A DNA stretch of 64,000 bases from Marsupella aquatica (lineage: Eukaryota; Marchantiophyta), in assembly GCA_973895155.1 (NCBI GenBank), contig OZ316896.1:13702001-13766000 (forward strand), given 5' to 3'. Both the position numbers and the translations under genes were made by a program. A model generated the notes under the pieces. That model had not been told where the DNA came from. It searched no databases and saw nothing but the letters and a program-made list of their open reading frames with translations. Positions 46,306 through 59,400 of this stretch are shown piece after piece. Position 1 is the stretch's first letter. Each line of letters starts with the position of its first letter.

Positions 46306-49300
46306 ATGGCTTCTTCTAGCCAGGTTGGGTCACATAACACTGCATATACAACAGAGGCAGACAACCTCAGAAGTTTACCTCTTTCCCATCCACGTCGAAT
46401 ACAGCGTCGTGATGATAACTTATGGGCTCGGGAACAGACAGCTTGCTTTGGTAGTGCTGATCATAGAATGTATTGCTCTTGCATGGAATGCAAAGGGATT
46501 GTTAAGACTACTCGAAAGACCAGTCGACAACATCTTCTTAAATATGGCCGCTACCCTGCCTGTCGAGTGTGGGTAGGAGAGGGTGAAGACTCTTCTGATG
46601 AGGAGTGGAGATCCAATTACATCCGTAACTCTGGTCCAGAGGCACTGAGGGCAGGAATGTCTCAAGAGGCATTCCACTCAGGCCAGCCATCAATAGATGT
46701 TGAAGAGCAGGTCAGAGTTTTACTTCAGGAGACATTGGCAAGAGCTTCTGAAGAGTCTGACGAATATGTGGATAATGATCCTCCTTTTGATATAGATTCA
46801 ATGTTTCAAAATGATGAGAATGAGGCAGATGCACCCTCTGCTGAGACCAGGGCTGAGGACACACCTACAGCAGGGCATCCTGTAAATCCTGTCCCTCTGC
46901 AAGGGTCTTTAGAAGAAGCCATGAAACCCTTATTTCCAGGCAGTAAGACAGATGTAGTTTCCTTCATGTTGTTGTTTTTAAACATCTGTCACAACAATAG
47001 GTTCTCGAACACGGGAGTGAATGCCATGCTGTCTTTGTTGACTGAGCATGGAATGCCAACAGAGCACACTCTCCCTAAAAACCTATATGCTGCAAAACAA
47101 TTACTGAGAAAATTGGGTTTAGACTATGAGAGAATCCCAGTCTGTGAGAATGGATGTATGTTATTTAGAAATGAGACTGCAGAGTTGGACAATTGTTCCA
47201 AGTGTAATCAGCCAAAGATGAAGTTAGTGGGGAATTCTTTACAGCCCGTGAAGGTCTTGAGATATTTCCCTATAATCCCTCGATTGAAGAGATTGTATGC
47301 CACTAAGGGTACATCTAAGCTAATGACTTGGCATCATGAGAACAAGAGCAAGGACAACATGGTCCAACATCCAGCAGATTCAAAGGCATGGAAACATGTG
47401 GACACGGAGATCGACCCTGCTTTTGCTGTTGAGCCAAGGAATGTGCGAATGGGATTGGCACTTGATGGGGTAAATCCATTTGGGAATAATTCTACTGCCT
47501 GGTCTACATGGCCAATCCTGCTGTTGAATTATAATATCCCTCCTTGGCTTTCCACAAAGAAGTTCTTTGTCATGCTGGCTCTTCTAATTCCAGGTCCTGT
47601 GTCTATAAGCGAGGAACAATTTGATGTATACATGGCTCCACTTGTGGATGATCTTGAGACATTATGGTCAGAAGGAGTGGATTGTTTTGATGTTCTACCA
47701 AGGCTAGGATTGCAGCAAGAGTTCAAGCTAAGGGCTTCAGTATTGTGGACAATCAATGATTATCCTGCATATGGATTAGTCTCTGGCCAACAACATGCAG
47801 GGTACAAAGGATGTGTGGTTTGTGGGCCAAATTGTGTGGCACATGGTTCAAAACAGTTGGGCAAGTTACTGTTTGCTGGCCATCGTCGCTGGTTACCACA
47901 GAGACACTATTTTCGCACAGAGGAAGTGGCAAAATACTTTAATGGTGAGGTAGAGGCACGAGCTGCACCGTGTAGAGTGTCCAGCTCTGATAGGAAACGC
48001 TGGGGAGAAAAGGCCGCTAAATATGTGGAGAAGAAACCAGGGAATGCGCTGGATGATGAAAACTCTCCAGTAAAGAAGAATGGAGTGAAGAGGGTTACTG
48101 GATTATACAACCTGCCGTACTGGAGTGTAAGTATCTGGTTTCCCATACTGAATCCCTCAGTGTGTATTAATGTTAGGTAGCAAAGAGTAACATTTCTTAT
48201 TCTAACTTAGTTTGTACTGAACTGTGCGTCCAATGCAGAAACTTCTCATCAACCATTGTTTGGATCCCATGCACTGTGAGAAGAATCTTGCACACAACAT
48301 TGTGCACACTATTTTGGGGACAAAGGATACTCCTTCTGTTCGAGAAGACATGAAAGTCATGGACGTGCGGGAACACCTGTGGCTGGTTCCAAATCCAGAT
48401 CCAAAAAAAGATTCAAAGATCATGCCGCCAGCCCCATACTGCCTCAGTAAGACAGAGAAGACTAAGTTCTTAGAGGTATTGTTGACCTTTAAAGGGCCCA
48501 CTGGTTTCAGTAGTTCTCTGGCTAAATGTGTCACAGTTAAGAAGAAGTTATCAGGTATGAAATCTCACGATTTCCATCACCTCATGCAACAAATCCTTCC
48601 ATTGGCAACAATGGGATTACTTGATGAAGGTGTTCGGTTGGCCATAGCCAGAGTGAGTAATGTGTGGCGTACCATCTGTGCCAAGGTTTGGGATCCCTCA
48701 CAGTACGACTCTGTGATGATGAATGTTGCATTCACACTCTGCCTTATGGAAATTCATTTCCCACCAAGCTTCTTTGATGTCATGACCCATCTGTTGATTC
48801 ATCTGGTTCAGGAACTACACATCTGTGGTCCAGTGAACATTAGATGGATGTACCCAATAGAAAGATATCTAAACTCGGGGGTCTCACTGTATGGATGTCT
48901 CCCCATCACCTGCGACGTTTTTAGGCCTCGGACCCCCTAAAATGTAAGAATTTTTTTTATTTTTTTGACCCCTATAAAGTTGGAATATTCTTAGAATATT
49001 CTCAAATTTTGGTTATAAAGACCCTAACGTTCTTATAAGTCCCAAAATTGGATTTAAAAGACCGTTCTTCTCAGAAAATTCTTAAGTCTTCCCTTCGAAC
49101 CAATAAAATGACCCTATACTTCGTCGCACGTGATATGCCATTTTTGTGGAAGTGAAACCCCCGAGTATCTAAAGACCTTGAAGGGTTACGTTCGAAACAA
49201 GGCACGTCCAGAGGCTTCTATGGCTGAAGGCTACCTTCTGGATGAATCTTTAGGATTCCTTTCTGAATACATGATCGATGTTAAGGGGACAGGAATGAGA

Positions 49301-50396
49301 ACATGGGACTTGGAGGAGAATCCTGGTGTTGCAGGCATTGTCTTGGAAGGAGGTGGAAAACAAATCACCTTGGAGTGGAATGATATGATAGCTATGCATC
49401 ATTACATACTGGAGAATGAAGAGCTGGTGGAACCATGGTATAGGTATGAGCATGGTTTATATTGTTAAGTTCTCTGTTGTTTATTATTAAACATAATTGA
49501 GTTTTGAGCAGAAATTGTGTGGGCCTAGGAGCTGACTGTCATTCTTGCCATGCAGGGTTTATGATGATCAAAAGGAGGCAGTTACCAAGCACAGAGCAGA
49601 TTTCCGGAAATAATGGATGAAGAATCCAGGAAATCGGAGGAATCCTGTGCCTTATCCCTCTGATTTGGATGAGTTGCCTCCTTTTAGAGAATGGTTTGAA
49701 GTGACAATTAGAAGGCATAATTTTGAGAATGAGTTTGAACGAATGGTGTTGGCAGCGTATAGTGTACCACCTAGTCTGAAGGCACTGTGGTACAGGGCCT
49801 GCAGAGCCTATGGGCACCATTGGAGGACCATTCCATCACTAGGTTCCTTGATTGATTGTGACTCATCTGAGTTCAAGACTTTTGATTCTGAGATGGCTTG
49901 TACATTCACTGAGAAGCGGGTCATTAGGTCAGGGGCAACAGTAGATGAATCTATACAATATGTGGGGGTGTTGACAGACATCTTAGTGTTGAACTATGGG
50001 CCTCTGATAAAGGAAGTGGTCCTTTTCAAAGGAAGGTGGGCAAACCCATCTTGGACTCCCAAAGCCACTGCAAGTATGAGATATGATGCGTCTGGATTGT
50101 GGCAAGTAAATTTTCAGAAGGAGCTGGGTGCTTCCAAGAAAATGGACTATGTATTGCCACGACAGATAGAACAGGTGTTTTTTTACCCAAATGATAAGGG
50201 GATTGCATGGAGGACAATCCTCCACAAGGAATCCAGGTCTACAAGAGTGCTGGGTGATTACATGGAAGTTGATTTCCATGATACTATGGATGACAATGCT
50301 AAGTTTCACATAGAGTTGGCAGAAGCCTGTATAACTAGACAGGAGCCTGGACCAAGTACTAGAGACAAAGGAAAAAGAAAGTATAAAAGGAAATAA
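46306..50396 (+). pseudogene. TNP2-type CACTA transposase of element A, broken by a MITE and a stop codon
   Basis: Catalytic transposase of CACTA elements (Transposase_21 plus DUF4218). Exon 1 46306-48126, exon 2 48239-49443 with the MITE 48874-49165 inside it, exon 3 49556-50396. Splice sites match those of element B in position and phase.

Motifs: N-terminal Cys-rich segment (CSCMECKGI), RRDDNLW, SSDEEW, then LALDGVNPFG near 385, STWPILLLNYNIPPWLS, TINDYPAYG near 482, CVVCGP, and in exon 2 LINHCLDPMHCEKN, SHDFHHLMQQILPLA, DVMTHLLIHLVQEL, RWMYPIERYL and RNKARPEASMAEGY. Two lesions are seen: the MITE splits the codons between IERYL and the following KGYVRN block, and an in-frame TAA at 49611-49613 truncates the C-terminal domain (about 280 codons in exon 3). 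This copy cannot make a full-length enzyme unless the MITE is spliced out and the stop read through. Confidence 0.92.
48874..49165. mobile_element. MITE, 292 bp, inserted in the element A transposase
   Basis: Exact 8-bp duplication TATCTAAA at 48866-48873 and 49166-49173. Terminal inverted repeats CTCGGGGGTCTCACT and AGTGAAACCCCCGAG match at 14 of 15 positions. Because the host coding sequence is known from element B, the ends are certain. No coding capacity. The 8-bp duplication fits hAT-type mobilisation; the mobilising element is not in the window. Confidence 0.95.
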
Positions 50397-50480
50397 ATGG
50401 TTTGAAGATACTGTACAGTCCGGTTTCATTTAGTTGGGAGTGGGATCATACTAACATGGCATGCCATAGTCTAGCAGTGA

Positions 50481-53400
50481 ATGCAGCGAATACCTCCAAA
50501 TGAGGAGGAACGAAATAAGAAGGTAGCAGACAACAATAGAAAATTCAGGGAGATATTTGGAGAAAATTTCAATCTCATGTGAGTATAATCTTGCATGTTG
50601 TTTTGAATGTGCAAAGATGTGTTAATATTGCTCATCAGCAATATGAGTTGGTTTTTGATACTTGTCATTCATTCATTGATATTCTCTGATGTAGACTGGG
50701 TGCAACACAGACCGTAGGGTGTAAGAAGGAAACAAGTGCACGTCAAACTCCTAGAAGTGAGGTTACCACACAGAGAAGACAGAGTTCCAGACTATTAAGA
50801 ATTGCCTCAGTGAGTATGGCAGAGTCTGGTGATGAGGGCTCTGAATCAGATTATGACACTGATGCTGAGTACAGTGAAGATGAGAAACCAGAAAGTTCAT
50901 CCAAGGTGAGATTCCTATTACATTTCACCACTAGAAGAAAACTTGTGTTTTACTACTACAGGCCCTGCAACTACTTTGCCTAAATAACTCATACGTGGTG
51001 CCAACCACTGTTTTTTTAATGGGTTGTAATAATCTGCATTTTATGACTCTACTTAGAACTATGTTACCTTAATCACTGATTACAACTCTTTATTTTGCCA
51101 CTAAAACTTAGATCACTTGAATTAGAGTTGTATATTACACAAATTTGCAAATCACTACAATCCACCATCCACTACATCATTGATGTTTACAACTCTATTT
51201 TCAACTAAGATTTTACTACTAGCCGAAACCACTACAAATACAAGTACCACCAATATTTGAATGGTAAAGGTGTTCTTTCCACCAACTCCCAATCAAGTGA
51301 ATCTTTTCCAAGTGATCTTAATTACTTGAAATAATGTCATTTGTGAGCACATATTTTGTTACTATAAATATCACCAATAGTGGAGTCACAAATGAATTTT
51401 GGCAAAATCACTTAAAATATTTTAGTGACAATGAAATTCTTACAAACAACTTAAGATTAAGTGAATTAATTGTCACTGTCCAATTAAATACATGTTGCAA
51501 CTACAAACGCCACCAACATTAGAGTGTCAAAATAGTTTTGACAAATGACGTACTGAAAATTGAATGGATTATTTTGTGATGTCCAAAACCTCTCCCAATG
51601 ATGTCATTATCAACACACATTTTCAGTCAAGATATGCATGCCACCGGAATTACAGCGACAAACAAATTCTTTTTTACAAATTGTACCCAAATCACTACAG
51701 AACAAGTGGTTTGAGGGTTTTGGGCACCTGTCACTTGAGATACCACCATGTTTTGAGTTGGGAAAGTTATGTGTTTGAACTTGCAATCAAGTGCATTGGT
51801 AAGTACCAGGCCAAACCACTTAACATAAGGTCCTTTCGGGCTCTCATTTTCTTGCAACTACAAACTGCACCCATATTTGAGTGATGCAACACACATTGGT
51901 GCGACCACTTGCCATGAACTAGTGCTAAAAGGAGTGAATTGTGTGGACACATCACATAAGCTCCATATTTGTAATTCCGTAGAGTCTTGGAGTGATTTGT
52001 GTGGAGTTCATGATGTTCCATCACTTGTGTGCCTCAAATCTCTCCACCTTGGCATTTTGTGCATCACAACCTCATTGTCGTTGCTATAACTAGTTGGCAC
52101 ACGTGATGGGGGTGTCCCATGGCTTCACCATGGGGGCGCTAACACGGAAGAATTGTTATGGCAGTGGGCCCAACCCTCCTCCTTTAATCGTGGCCCTCTG
52201 AGAATTGCTGCAAGGTGGATCCACTTATCATTATCCATGTAAGTTTGTCACTCCCGAAATCACTAAAAACCATGTTCTTTAGAGCCCTCATTACCAACGA
52301 CTAAAACTATCACTCAAGCTTGGGTGGTATAGAACGGATTATTCCAAACCACTTCTCATGAAGTGATAATCCATGGGTGATGGTTGTGCTCAAACTACTA
52401 CAAAAGAGGTGGTTTTAGGGTTGAGGGCACATGCAACTTGAGATACCACCGTGTTTTGAGTTGGGAAGTAGATTGGGCGCCAACACTTGCAATGAAGTGC
52501 ATTTGTATGTACCAGCCCAAACCACTTGACATAAGGTCCTTTCGGGCCCTTGCCTTTTTGCAACTACAAATTGCACCGGTATTTGAGTGATGCAACACAC
52601 ATTGGTGCAACCACTTGCCATGAAAGAGTGCTAAAAGGAGTGAATTGTGTGGACGCATCACATAAGCTCCATATTTGTAATTCCGTAGAGTCTTGGAGTG
52701 ATTTGTGTGGAGTTCATGATGTTCCATCACTTGTGTGCCTCAAATCTCTCCACCTTGGCATTTTGTGCATCACATTTGTATTGCCGTTGCTATAACTAGT
52801 TGGCACACGTGATGGGGGTGACCCACTACTTTACCATGGGGGGGCTAACACGGAGGAATTATTAGGGCGGTGGGCTAAACCCCCCTCCTTTAATCGTGGC
52901 CCTCCGAGAATTGCCACAAAGTATATCCTATTCTCATTATGCATTGTAAGTTAGTCACTCCCCGAATCACTGGAAACTATGTTCTTCAAAGCCCTCACTC
53001 TAGCGACTAACATTGTCACTCAAGTTGGGGTGGTACATCATGCATTCCTCCAAACAACATCTCATGAAGTGGTACGTAGTCCTAGGGTGACTGTCATTCC
53101 CATACCACTACAAATGAGGTGGTTTTAGGGTTTAGGGCAAATGCCACTTTTGATACCACCATTATTTGAGTGGAGAAGTAAACTGGTTGTGAACACTTGC
53201 AATAATGTGCATTCTTATGTGTCTGCCCAAATTGCTGCAAATGAGGTTCTTTGGAGCCCTAACCTTATGCTACTACAAATTCCACCCTTAATCTTGGCCC
53301 TCCCATAATTGCCACAAGGTAGATCACCTTCTCATTGTGCATTGTAAGTTTTTGACTCGGAAAACCACTCCAAACAATGTACTTCAAAGCCCTCATTCCT

Positions 53401-56400
53401 AGCTACTCAAACTATCACTCAAACTGGGGTGGTACCAACAGGTACCAACACTACTCTTAATGGGGTGGTTTGAAACCCTCATCGATAAGCAACTTAATAT
53501 ACCACCTTGATTTGAGTAGGAAAGTAACTTGGGTGTACTACTTATGATTAAGTGCATATTTCTAAACACATGCCCAAACTACTACAAAAAGGGGATAGAT
53601 GTAACTTCTATTATCACCCATTGTTCTTTGAGGCAACTTGCACTGAAGTGGCATTGTTAGAGCTGGTGAACACCACAAAGAATTAGGTGCATTTTTCCAA
53701 CTGAGGCGGGCGTATGGAATCTCTAAGCAGATTATGGCCTTCTTTTCATACTAATTTAAACAATGTTTATAATAACATATAGGTTTAGGTTGTATGACAT
53801 AAAGCCCTTCTTTGGAGGGGCATTATATCCCACAATCCCATATCCAACACATTAGGGTGAGTCAAATTCGATGAGTTTTAATTTTGGCCGTCCTTGTAGA
53901 GGGTATGACCATTACGGCGTGGCCAAATTGAAAGCCATCGGTAGTAATATTGAAGCTTAGAGACATGGAGTTATGAAAAATGTAAAAGCTTGTGTCAAGT
54001 TTCTTTTTTATGAATTAAGCCTTGATTGAAGGCCATCCAAAAATCCTGGGTTATCACACCCTACCCCCATGCCTATGGTTCAGATCACCTAATACCCTCG
54101 CTAATACCCAAGGGCAACCTATTATCGTTCGATGTCAACTGTAAGTTTCCCGCGGACGGTGCTGTTTTACGCGCCCTAGGTTTTGGATACCATTTACACG
54201 GAGAATCATCGAGTAAGCTGCCAATGTTTTGGTTTTCAGCATTGTGCAAAGAAGATACCGTCGGGGCGAGAGACTTTGTGCAGTGTGAGGCACTGTGTTT
54301 TCCGCACCAGAGCTTTCAAAGTAGGGTTGTCGATTGATGTTTGCGGATTTGGTGACGGGGAGTGCGGAGCTGCAATTTGTGGGAGCGAGTTGCGGTGTGC
54401 GTAGGCTTTGACATTTTGAGAAGGGAGCTGAAAATCCTCTGTTGTTCGGCGTCAGTGTGGAAGGGAGCTGAAATCACAAGGTGAGATGCTGACCCGAGCG
54501 CAAGTGTTCAACCTTTCTTGAATCGACATTGGGAGGTGTTAGGATTTTCTGAAGAAACCCGCAAGTGTTCAACCATTACACTGCATTGGCAATGCAATAG
54601 AGGTTTGCTACAAGCTTTGACCTGCTCAGCTGAATTTGCAATGCTATTATGAGCCTTTAGTGACTTGAACTGAGCCAACACCTATTGGTTTGCTTTTCGT
54701 TGCGCTGCAAGGTTAGCGGATTTGTGGATTGTAGTGTGCCTACTGTCATTGCGCACCGATTGAGTTGCTTTCATTTGCATTGAGATTGAGATTGAGATTG
54801 AGATTGACCTACGCTGACATTGCTGCATTGGGCATCTGTGAGATGCGACTTGCAGTGTGAGGCGCAGCAACCTCAGTTTGAGGCTCAGGCGACTTGACAT
54901 GCGACTTGCAGCAGTTTTAGGAGGCGCAGCAAGATCAGTTTTAGGAGGCGCAGCAAGATCAGTTTCAAGAGGTGACTTGAGATGCGACTTGCTGCTGCTG
55001 ATCAAGTTTGAGACTTAACAGTGAGTTTAAATTCTGTTGCAACCTTTGAGTTGGGCTACATTTGTAATGCTGCAAGGTTTGAGGTGACTTGTACTCAATT
55101 GAAGCCTGCCAACTGCTACGATGGTCAGTTCACTTGCACTGCAAATTGCTATGAGTTTTACTAGCTACAACTTAATTAAAATTTGTTATATAGGTGTTTG
55201 AGTGATCAGTGATTGATTGACTTGCGATGCTCACGCAAAATGCAGTACCATAGACAGATTGGCCGTAGTAAGTTAATGTCGATTTGGCCCAGACTTCAAA
55301 GCTTTGTGATGAATTTCATGATTCCGGCATCCCAGGCAAAGGGCGGCAGCGGAACAATGCTCCAAATCCAATCTTGCCTGATCACTTGAGTCCATAATGG
55401 ACCTGACGAGAGTCTCACCTCATCTCCTAAGAAAAAAAGTGTAGTATACAGCAATCCTATTCTCATGTTTTAGCTCTATCTTTCTATAATATTGCACTAC
55501 TAATCATGTATGATATTTGGTTGGCTGGCATGGATTCACAATCAGAAAAGAAATGATCTACATCACATTGAAGAGCTTCCCACATGAGTTTTTCTCATTC
55601 AACCTTGGAGCAAGTACGCGGAGCGCCATGCAGTGAAGAAAGCCTGTGCTATTTGGCTCAGTCTTTGTGGACAGTAGGTGAGTCTTGGGATTCACTAGTA
55701 GGATCATAGTTAAGAAAGAAAGTACCAATGGATACTCACATCAATTTTTGTCAAATTCAAGGGTTGAGAAACCTGACAAGGAGCCCGGATGGCTTACTTC
55801 GACGAGATGATAAGCTATGGCGGCGCCAGGTTGCAGAGTGTAGAGCAGTCGGGACAACAAAGATAAAGTGTCCCTGCTTTGTTTGTAATTGTAGAGGTAA
55901 TAGAGTCAAACTTGCTACCGTGAGAAAACACTTAATTGCCCATTCACGACACCCATCCCAAAGGCGCTGGTGGGGAGATGAGTATGATTCGTCTGATGAA
56001 GAATGGAATGCAGGGGTATGTGATGGGACTACTAACTTACGGGATAGGGCAAGAGGTAACTTCAGTGTAGAGCCAACTGCAGAGGGAGGTGATCTACATG
56101 GTGACCTCCATATCCCTGAGATGTTGCAAGATCTAGCTGGGCAGGGAATTTCCAATCCTGGCCCAACTATTGTAGAAGACCTGGGACCAGATGAAAATGT
56201 AGAGGAAGATAGAGAGGATCAATTCAACTTGGATGATCTTCTTTCAGACATCAATGTTGCACCTGAAGAGCCAACACCAATGGTGTGGGATCAAGAATCA
56301 GAACAGAGAATGATGGACGCGTTTACAGAAGCATGTTCACCTCTATATGAGGGATCTAATACTTCTCAATTGTCGTTTGTGTTGACATTTCTCAACACTT

Positions 56401-59400
56401 GCCACAACCATGGCTTTACCAACTCAGGCGTAAATGAGCTTCTTTCCTTGATGGCCAAACATCTGATGCCATCTACGCACTTACTTCCCAAGAACCTGTA
56501 TGCATGCAAAAAACTCATTAGTTATGCAGGCTTGGATTATGTGAAAATTCATGCATGTGAGGATGGATGTGCATTATTCAGAAAGGAGCATTCAAACTTG
56601 GAGCACTGTCCAGAGTGTAAAAAACCCAGATACAAGCAGGTTGGAAAATCCAAGCAACCAGTAAAAGTACTGCGGCATTTTCCGCTCATACCTAGGCTAA
56701 GACGAATGTACAGGTGCAAGGCCATTTCTAAACTTATGACATGGCATGGAGACAATAAGAGCACCGATGGGAAGGTTCGCCATGTTGCTGATTCAAAGGC
56801 TTGGAAAGAGATAGAGGTTGGGATTGATAGAACTTTTGAACTAGAGCCTCGCAATGTCCATCTTGGATTAGCCTTAGATGGGGTTAATCCCTTTGGTGAG
56901 AATAATTTGAAGCATTCAACATGGCCGGTTGTATTGCTAAATTATAATTTACCACCTTGGTTGTCAACAAAAAAGTTTTTCATCATGCTATCTTTGCTAA
57001 TTCCAGGACCTGAAAGTGTGACTGATCGAAACATTGACATTTACTTGGCTCCATTGTTAGAGGAGTTAATCGAGCTATGGAAGGGAGTAAGGTGCTTTGA
57101 TTCGCTAGATAGGCCTGGCAGGCAACAGTGGTTTAATCTTAGGGCTATTTTGCTGTGGACTATCAATGACTATCCAGCCTTAGGCTTGATATCAGGTCAG
57201 GTGACAAAAGGTTACCATGGATGTGTAGTCTGCGGACCTCATGTGACTGTTAGAAGGTCTGGGTCCCTTTCAAAGTGTGTGTATCCTGGTAGTCGAAGGT
57301 GGCTGGAAGAGAATCATAGGTATCGTACCCACAGTTATGCAACCAAGTTTGATGGGAAGTGTGAGACACGTGGTCCTCCCCCAAGGATGACATGCACTGA
57401 AAAATTGACTTATGCTGCTGAAGTTGTTGAGTTTTTGAAAACCAATGGGGTTGTTCAAGGTCGCAAGAATTGCCCATCAAAACTACATGGAGTGAAGAGG
57501 AGACAAAGTCTTGCAGAGCTGCCATACTGGAAGGTGAGGTAGTATTTCAATTTACTGTTCAATTCAATTAATCACTTTGATTGTTTAACCTATAATTTCT
57601 TTCAAGTTTGTGGCCAGTCAGAGTATTGTGTTGCAACACGTTTAAACCATAGCATGCAATTCAATCAACTACTGAGCAAGGGAAACTAATGCTGGGTCTT
57701 TGTGTGCAGAAATTATTGATCAACCATGTGCTTGATCCGATGCACACAGAGAAAAACATAGCACAGAACTTGATCCAGACTTGTTGTGGGAAAAAAGATA
57801 CTGCAGCTGTTCAAAATGACATGGAGGCAGAAGGTGTTCATGAACAGCTTTGGATGAAGCCGCATCCAAACCAAAAGAAGGACCACTTTGTGAAACCAAA
57901 GGCGCCCTATGTCATGAGCAAACAAGAGTTACAACAGTTTCTTCTTACTCTGAAGAATTTGAAATATCCAACTGACTTCGGTAGCTCCTTAGCAAAATGT
58001 GTTAGAGAGAGCAACAAGTTGGCAGGGTTGAAGTCTCATGACTACCATTGTCTAATGCAGCAAATTCTACCTTTGGCATTGAAGGACCTCATGGCTACAG
58101 GACCTCGACTAGCTATTGTGAGTGTTTGTCGCATCTGGCGCAAAGTTTGCTGCAAGGTGTGGGACCCTGCCACAAAAGATGAACTAATGAAAGACGTGGC
58201 ACATACTTTGTGTGCTTTGGAGATGCATTTCCCAGCATCCCTGTTTGATGTCATGACGCATCTTATGATTCACATAGTTGAGGAGCTAGATATATGTGGG
58301 TCTGTTTCTCAGCGATGGATGTATCCCATCGAGCGTTACTTAAAAAATCTGAAGGGGTTTGTGAGGAATAGGGCACGTCCAGAGGCATCAATGGCTGAAG
58401 GCTACATTCTAGAGGAGGCATTAGGATTTGTTACTGAGTATATGGTTGATTGCCAAGCTACTCAAAGACGTATTTGGGATTCTGAAGAGGAGGAGGGTGT
58501 GAAAGGTGTGATGCTTGAAGGGGCCTCATCTAAAGTGTTGTTAAGTGTTGAGGATCGAGATGCTGCTCATAAATATTACTTACAAAATAATGTGTTGGTA
58601 GCACCCTGGTTGAGGTAAGTACTGAAATATTTAAATTGTAGAGAGAGTTTTTTCTTTCATTAGGAACAACGTACTTGCAACTTGTCAGTTTTAGGTGATG
58701 TTCCTGTGATTTGGTTGTGTAGTTGAAATACTAGCTTGTTGACCCTTTCACTTGGCTTTTTCAGGTTGTATGAGGCTGAAGAGGAGGAACTAAGGAGAGC
58801 AAGAGAAGCATTTGTAGTACGCTATAATGAGACACGACTTCCACGCAGTAGCAGAACAGTGTCCCTTCCACCTGAACTTGCCTCAATTCCATTTGGAACC
58901 TGGTTCAGGGATCAGATTCACGGAGCTAACTTAGAGGAAAACGACGCTAGAATACTATTGACTGCAATCTCATTTCCTCCAAACCAAAGGGCTCTCACTT
59001 ATAATTCAATGAAGGCTTACGGTAACCATTATAGGGTAATGCGCTGTAAGGATAGAGATGGTCAATGGCGTGAACTCTCCCAACTTAGGAGCACTGACTC
59101 GCAGGGCTATGCTACATTTGACTCTGGTGTTGCTACAACATTTCATGAGGAAAGGACAGGCCAAACAGGGGTGAATCTGGCTAAGCTAACTTATGTGGGG
59201 GTTTTGACTCAAATACTTGTGCTAGACTATGGCCCTTTACTTCGTTATGACCTTGTAATTATCCTAAAGGCAAAATGGGTGCGGTCTAATTGGGGACCAG
59301 AGAATAGAAATCCATCTATGAAACATGATGAGACGGGTCTTTGGCTAGCCAATTTTAATATGCCTTATCCTTCAGCAAAGAAGCTAGACTATGTTCTACC

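Noticed and set aside
51564-52795. Pairs of similar short ORFs on both strands
   Set aside because: They arise from the 706-bp subterminal duplication of element B.
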